Source: an uncultured Barnesiella sp. (lineage in GTDB: Bacteria; Bacteroidota; Bacteroidia; Bacteroidales; Barnesiellaceae). From it: DNA of 46,473 nucleotides. The translations under genes and the position numbers were made by a program. Below are positions 43,301-46,473 of the stretch, one piece after another. Location: the NCBI GenBank assembly GCA_944320015.1, contig CALUFO010000022.1, forward strand, positions 1 to 46,473. The letters run 5' to 3'. The notes under the pieces were generated by a model that was given only the letters and a program-made list of their open reading frames with translations, made no database searches and had not been told where the DNA came from. Each line of letters begins with the position of its first letter. Positions within the stretch are counted from its first letter, which is position 1.

Positions 43301-44871
43301 GTGTACAGGTCGAAACTGTCCATCGATCTGAACTGGTGGCTGTAAGGTGGATCGAGATACGATCCGAGAGTGATGCCGGGCGATTGGGCTGGCGTGCTTT
43401 GTCGGCCGTCGGCCGTAGCCGAAACTTCATAATAATATTCGCCCAAGAGGTCGGGAAGAGCGTGGTCGATGGCGGTAGTGTCGGTAAGTTGGTCGGCGAC
43501 GACTTGATTGTCGGGTTGGCGCACGACGCGGTAAGAAAGTTTATCCAAGTCGATATAGCCGTTGTGTTCGCCTTGCGTCACGGCATTCCATGTAATGGTG
43601 ACACTATTGTCGTCGAGTTGGGCGGTGACCCCTTCGGCGGCAGCCGGAGTGTCTGTCCCGACAAAGAACTGAGTGCGGTTCGAAGGTCCTGCGCCATTGG
43701 CGTTTTTAACGACAATATTCAACAGGTGGCTTCCCTCGGCCAGAGAAACGGGAATTTCGACGGTCGAGCCGGCAGCCTTTGTATCCGATTCGACAATTTC
43801 GTTATCGATTTCGACGGTGTAGTCTACGTTGCCGCTAAGGGAATTGCCTCCGACTGTGACTGTCGGTAGCGTGAACGATATGGTTCCCGAGAGGGCGGCT
43901 CCTTCGAAGTCGACCGTCACGTCGGTGACGCTCCCCGGGCCTTCGAGGTCGGCATTGGGGCTTAGAGAGTATAATCCCACAAACTCTTCCAAATCGTCGA
44001 ATGTGCCGAGCAAGGTCGCTGCGCCCGTGTTCGTGTCGACTTGGTAGATGCCCGAGAAGTCTTCGTCGCAGGCTGCCCAATAGAGTTGTTTGGTCGTGAA
44101 GTCGAAGCACCCGCTTTGTTGGTAGGCAGGTTCGAATCCGGTCGCTCCAATCAAGTCGTAGGAGCCGTTTTCTATATCGAATTTATAGAGGTCGCCCATT
44201 TGGGAGATGCCATAAACCTCGCCCACCGAGTTGGCGGCGATAACTACAAAGCCGGCGGGGTAGTCATTGTCGTCTTTCAGCATGATGTCGCACATGTTGT
44301 CGACCTCGCCCGTTTCGAGGTCGAGCGTGCCGAATACATAACCGTTTTTAGAAGTGTTGTAGAAAGCCCCATAAATCTCCCCGTCGACCGGGTTCCATGT
44401 CATATCGGTCGAGATTGTGGTCAAGGGGATTTCCTTGCGGCTCACTTCTTCCCAAGTATCTATATCGTAGCATATCAATTCGTTGCTCATGGTCGTGCCT
44501 CCCCATTCGGAGTAGGTGATGCAGTAGAGGTATTTCCCGTCGACGAGGGTCGCCCCGCCGTTGGCGCCTAAGGGTCCCGATTCGGGAATGTGAACCAACG
44601 AGACTTCGGGGTTCTCCACCGCATCGAATTGGTAGATACCCATGGCACTACCATCGTTTCCCCAGCTGTTGGCAAAAATGAGGTTCCCGTAGAGGGTAAC
44701 GCCGGTGGCTGTGTTTTTCAAAACGGGAGAAGGCTTGTTACGGGCCGATGTCTTGGCGGGAATATCGGCAGGTCGGTCCGATAGATTGCGTGGCGCGATA
44801 AGGTTCGCCATTGCTCCTATATGCGCCGATAGCAACAATAGGATACAAAAAGAGGTTAGGTTTTTTCTCAT
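40381..44871 (-). CDS. Very large secreted multidomain protein: propeller-like N-terminus, Fn3 and choice-of-anchor J modules, sorting-type C-terminus
   Basis: The 1496 residues begin with a signal peptide (about 1-22). A region of about 55-305 has repeated blade-like strands (VDGKYLYCITYSEW, GYVFGTLDLETGEV, GDLYKFDIENGSYDLIG, GIYQVDTNTGAATLLG) suggesting a beta-propeller. Several fibronectin III-like modules follow (DNSVTITWNAV, GNEAVISWEAP, GNSVTLTWSKP). Between them lie three jelly-roll modules of choice-of-anchor J type, around 525-670, 870-1010 and 1140-1330 (DADDWIVSPPMNL; DNDDGWIAFSGPGSARLVSP; NNDYLILPELKEGNKSLSFW). A CARDB-like piece sits near 1020-1110. The tail (about 1430-1496, ending GIYIVRIDNHSFKVAVQ) matches the type IX-like sorting ends of the BspA-like proteins. 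Probably cell-surface or secreted; function unknown. Single gene with its own promoter. Confidence 0.85.
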   Translation of the reverse strand: MRKNLTSFCILLLLSAHIGAMANLIAPRNLSDRPADIPAKTSARNKPSPVLKNTATGVTLYGNLIFANSWGNDGSAMGIYQFDAVENPEVSLVHIPESGPLGANGGATLVDGKYLYCITYSEWGGTTMSNELICYDIDTWEEVSRKEIPLTTISTDMTWNPVDGEIYGAFYNTSKNGYVFGTLDLETGEVDNMCDIMLKDDNDYPAGFVVIAANSVGEVYGISQMGDLYKFDIENGSYDLIGATGFEPAYQQSGCFDFTTKQLYWAACDEDFSGIYQVDTNTGAATLLGTFDDLEEFVGLYSLSPNADLEGPGSVTDVTVDFEGAALSGTISFTLPTVTVGGNSLSGNVDYTVEIDNEIVESDTKAAGSTVEIPVSLAEGSHLLNIVVKNANGAGPSNRTQFFVGTDTPAAAEGVTAQLDDNSVTITWNAVTQGEHNGYIDLDKLSYRVVRQPDNQVVADQLTDTTAIDHALPDLLGEYYYEVSATADGRQSTPAQSPGITLGSYLDPPYSHQFRSMDSFDLYTIINANHDDKEWTATVNGAQLNYNRDLDADDWIVSPPMNLKAGHLYTLTITGRSSSKLYTERFEVKYGTAPTAEALTNVIIEPSEFTTSESETFQATFSPQSDGLFHIGIHGISEKYMGSLYIYSLEISAPTNALAPAAASEMNATAAPEGALSATITAIAPSQRANGTELTTLVKAEISNDSTGLLVGTIENPQPGQEVSITDSKAANGFNTYSIVFFNEAGEGYEAECTIYIGIDTPTAVINPRVVQRGNEAVISWEAPTTGINGGYIDPAKLTYRISQLKPVPGLTASEVEGLSYTDKSLNADEGQILLSYQVSAESVAGEGEATPTNSILFGTPYPAPFTESWPNGVSQNSPWVVDIESGDYADWAASQTSYSTVLGAQDNDDGWIAFSGPGSARLVSPKVDISKLANPVLKVWVNNPDGLSQVNIQLSTDLGETWKDLFKSSDSNENTWTCHSIDLGAYRDAEFLQIGILASTEDWLAEYVMVDNLRIYDQLANDLVMNGFTGPESVIGAQPANYSVTIYNDGVQEANDYKIAIYSGDKLVAEQEGKAIQPDTYSTFNLEFAAPVNASTFDLTAKIEFESDLNAQNNEATLSVTIEQPKYPTIGDLNAEADGNSVTLTWSKPALTCTPDPVTDDIESYEEWTIGGIDANNRTGEIGEYTVYDGDGAETALINAWCPDYPNKGAAMAFQVMSTDSESLSTQLTLYGLTAHSGKQLFACWSLLQGTNNDYLILPELKEGNKSLSFWARSIPYYFGASGYDKFEILYSTSDNAIESFDVLEGSETTVPDGFEQDPENGYNRYSFKLPADAKYVAIHCISSNKVGLLIDDIEFIAASVPDETLVLNGYNLYRNNELYKQLPDTEGYVDTEVEEGNSYTYNVTAVFDKGESGYSNTVTIDELSGIESLNQGIKVYAGNHAIVIENADNHRAEIFKIDGNKIFDKNISHSDRIAVDTGIYIVRIDNHSFKVAVQ

Positions 44872-44910
44872 GGTGAGATGGTATTTTGGTTTAAAAAATT
44901 AGGTTATATG

Positions 44911-44918
44911 CAAATATA
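44911..44918 (-). promoter_or_regulatory. Promoter -7 box for the 1496-residue protein gene
   Basis: The minus strand reads TATATTTG, an exact TAnnTTTG match, 40 bases before the ATG at 44871. Confidence 0.6.
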
Positions 44919-45161
44919 TTCATATTATAATATTATAGAAACTTTGTCATTTTTTATCGGTTGTTTTTTAATGTTATTTAATTTCGGCAGCTTTCTTGTC
45001 TAAAAATTTGTTGTTGATTTGTTATGAAAGTTTTTCGTTTGATTGTTTTGTGAAAAACTTTTTATGAAATATGGAAAGAATTGATAGAAATAGCGCCAAT
45101 CTATCTACAATGTGTCACAATGGAAAATGCGACCTTCCATTTGTTTGGAGTGCACGATTTA
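44919..45161. other. AT-rich intergenic region before rpiB
   Basis: No gene is supported. It contains an ATGGAA/TTCCAT hairpin (about 45120-45140) and is otherwise AT-rich spacer between two divergent promoters. A frame from 45071 runs into rpiB, but it precedes the rpiB promoter. Confidence 0.5.
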
Positions 45162-45193
45162 TTTGTGATAACTTTCGAATTGTATTACATTTG
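45162..45193 (+). promoter_or_regulatory. Consensus promoter of rpiB
   Basis: TTTG at 45162-45165, a 20-base spacer, and TACATTTG at 45186-45193 match both boxes exactly. It lies 28 bases before the ATG at 45221 and decides the start codon. Confidence 0.72.
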
Positions 45194-45220
45194 TGTAATA
45201 AATGTTGTAAAAATTTTCGT

Positions 45221-45676
45221 ATGAGTATATTGGAATCGGGAAAGCCGGTAGGGTTGGCATGCGATCACGCCGGATATGAGATGAAGCAAGTAGTGATGCA
45301 AGAGCTCGACGCTCGTGGAATTGCCTATAAGGATTTCGGGACCTATTCGACCGATAGTTGTGATTATCCCGACTTTGCCCATCCGTTGGCCCTTGCGGTA
45401 GAAGCAGGCGAGTGCTACCCCGGGATAGCGATTTGCGGCAGCGGCAACGGGATAAACATGACGTTGAACAAACATCAGGGGATTCGAGCCGCTCTTTGCT
45501 GGACACCCGAAATAGCCTCGTTGGCCCGTCAGCACAACGACGCCAATGTGCTGGTAATGCCGGGACGTTTTATCTCGGCCGATTTGTGTCGGCAAATGGT
45601 TGAGATATTCTTGAATACCCCGTTTGAGGGAGGGCGTCACCAGCGGCGCATCGATAAGATACCAGTAGGGCGGTAG
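45221..45676 (+). CDS. rpiB: Ribose 5-phosphate isomerase B
   Basis: The 151-residue LacAB/RpiB enzyme interconverts ribose 5-phosphate and ribulose 5-phosphate. Motifs: GLACDHAGYEMK (phosphate/His site), DFGTYSTDSCDYPDFA, the active-site loop AICGSGNGINMTLNKHQGIRAALC with catalytic Cys given in two halves, ARQHNDANVLVMPGRF, and FEGGRHQRRI. The ATG at 45221 follows a consensus promoter; a frame starting at 45071 contains that promoter and is rejected. It converges with folB, only 6 bases between stop codons. Confidence 0.95.
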   Translation: MSILESGKPVGLACDHAGYEMKQVVMQELDARGIAYKDFGTYSTDSCDYPDFAHPLALAVEAGECYPGIAICGSGNGINMTLNKHQGIRAALCWTPEIASLARQHNDANVLVMPGRFISADLCRQMVEIFLNTPFEGGRHQRRIDKIPVGR

Positions 45677-45682
45677 AGCCGT

Positions 45683-46036
45683 TTACCATTCGACCTCTAC
45701 CGACACATTGCGCACATCGCCGGGAATGGGCGGTTTCTCTTTGGTGACGATGAGTTTGCCGCCGGTAATCTGCGGGAATCGTTGCCCGATAGCCGTGACA
45801 ATGCGTCCGGCCACATGTTCGAGCAGGCGCGAGGGAATAGCCATCTCGTCCGATACGATTTGGCATACCTCGGCATAGTTGACCGTGTCGCTCAACTCGT
45901 CCGACGCGAGTGCGCGGGAGAAATCGGTATAAAGCGTTATTTCTACCCCGAAATAGTTTCCAGTCGTTCGCTCCTGCGGCAGTACGCCATGATAGGCGTA
46001 AAAGCGTATGGAACCTATATGTATAGCTGTTTTCAT
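45683..46036 (-). CDS. folB: Dihydroneopterin aldolase
   Basis: The 117-residue enzyme cleaves 7,8-dihydroneopterin to 6-hydroxymethyl-dihydropterin and glycolaldehyde in folate synthesis. It shows GSIRFYAYHGVLPQER with the conserved Tyr, the DTVNYAEVCQIV substrate-binding segment, LLEHVAGRI, and the catalytic Lys region KLIVTKEKPPIP. The ATG at 46036 fits the promoter box at 46064-46057; an earlier frame to 46087 would precede it. Monocistronic, converging on rpiB. Confidence 0.95.
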   Translation of the reverse strand: MKTAIHIGSIRFYAYHGVLPQERTTGNYFGVEITLYTDFSRALASDELSDTVNYAEVCQIVSDEMAIPSRLLEHVAGRIVTAIGQRFPQITGGKLIVTKEKPPIPGDVRNVSVEVEW

Positions 46037-46056
46037 AAGAGAAAAATATCTGAGGA

Positions 46057-46064
46057 CAAAAGTA
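46057..46064 (-). promoter_or_regulatory. Promoter -7 box for folB
   Basis: The minus strand reads TACTTTTG, an exact match to TAnnTTTG, 20 bases before the ATG at 46036. Confidence 0.6.
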
Positions 46065-46226
46065 GTGAAAGGTGAGTGCCGGGGCAAATGAAAACGAAGT
46101 TTTTAATTTGACTATGCCGCTCCATATCCTATATGATAAAGATAGAGAAAGGGGTTTACAAAAGACTATGAATGTTTTTTATACCCCCCCCTGCGGCTGT
46201 GCCGGAATAAAAAATAGACGGCATAT

Positions 46227-46258
46227 TTTGGTTATGTGGCGAAAAAATCGTTACTTTG
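46227..46258 (+). promoter_or_regulatory. Promoter of rplS
   Basis: TTTG at 46227-46230, a 20-base spacer and TTACTTTG at 46251-46258 fit the consensus with one mismatch. This gives a leader of about 75 bases before the ATG at 46340, containing a small CAGG/CCTG stem. The rest of the folB-rplS spacer (46065-46226) shows no gene. Confidence 0.55.
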
Positions 46259-46339
46259 CACCGCTTTTCGTAATCTCTGGCAGGAAAAGTGGCCTGTTAT
46301 ATTACGTTTCAGTATAAACATTTTAAATAGCTATTAAAA

Positions 46340-46473
46340 ATGGATTTAGTAAAGATTGCAGAAGAAGCATTCGCATGCGGTAAAGAGCACCCCGAGTTTC
46401 GCAGTGGTGACACGATTACCGTATCGTACCGTATCAAAGAGGGAAACAAGGAGCGTATCCAGCAATTCCGCGG
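46340..46473 (+). CDS. rplS: 50S ribosomal protein L19, 3' part beyond the window
   Basis: The first 44 codons read MDLVKIAEEAFA, then CGKEHPEFRSGDTITVSYRI and KEGNKERIQQFRG, the L19 N-terminus (family wording: pF..GDTv.V...i.EG.keR.Q.F.G). It is cut by the window edge about one third in. L19 sits at the 30S-50S interface. A promoter lies at 46227-46258. Confidence 0.93.
   Translation, partial: MDLVKIAEEAFACGKEHPEFRSGDTITVSYRIKEGNKERIQQFR

Overview
The window looks like a chromosome segment of a gut-type Bacteroidales bacterium; Barnesiella, Coprobacter, Parabacteroides or Odoribacter relatives would all fit, and I cannot resolve the genus. The reasons are the promoter signature seen before many genes (-7 box TAnnTTTG, sometimes with TTTG about 19-20 bases upstream), BspA-like leucine-rich-repeat proteins, a PCMD-domain protein, C-terminal domains resembling type IX secretion sorting signals, and the gene orders pdxJ-exbB-exbD-tonB / CBS-nadK and rimP-nusA-infB-cvpA-sufBCDS.

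Layout. 1-1.4 kb: the 3' part of a BspA-like surface protein. 1.4-1.96 kb: terminator, hairpin repeats and a probable small RNA gene on the minus strand. 1.97-5.63 kb (minus): a tightly overlapped four-gene operon encoding a steroid 5-alpha-reductase (SRD5A type), an Old Yellow Enzyme-type ene-reductase and two short-chain dehydrogenases. This is a candidate steroid or bile-acid reducing pathway and is the most interesting system in the window. 5.9-6.85 kb: a PCMD-domain protein read divergently from that operon. 6.9-9.5 kb (minus): pdxJ and a TonB/ExbBD energising system. 9.7-11.2 kb: CBS protein and NAD kinase. 11.3-12.7 kb (minus): PadR regulator and PspC-domain membrane protein. 12.7-15.0 kb: a second, complete BspA-like protein inside a cluster of palindromic hairpin repeats. 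15.0-15.76 kb: a YgjP-like metallopeptidase.

15.8-26.3 kb: core genes on the plus strand. rimP-nusA-infB follow a promoter and an attenuator-like leader hairpin. cvpA-sufB-sufC-sufD-sufS follow a second promoter and build Fe-S clusters. 26.3-29.6 kb (minus): mtaB (tRNA methylthiolation), an LpxL-type acyltransferase and a family 2 glycosyltransferase. 29.7-32.8 kb (plus): acyl-CoA synthetase, a tiny Ala/Val-rich lipoprotein with codon use of a highly expressed gene, and a hicAB toxin-antitoxin pair. 33.0-44.9 kb (minus): alkaline phosphatase, a polyprenol-phosphate mannosyltransferase/dihydroorotase pair, an Omp85-type barrel overlapping a phosphoethanolamine-transferase-like enzyme, and a 1496-residue multidomain secreted protein. 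The right end holds rpiB (plus), folB (minus) and the first 44 codons of rplS (L19).

Codon use and GC content are fairly even except for the small lipoprotein and the AT-richer hicAB island. I saw no tRNA, rRNA, CRISPR array, integrase or transposase gene.
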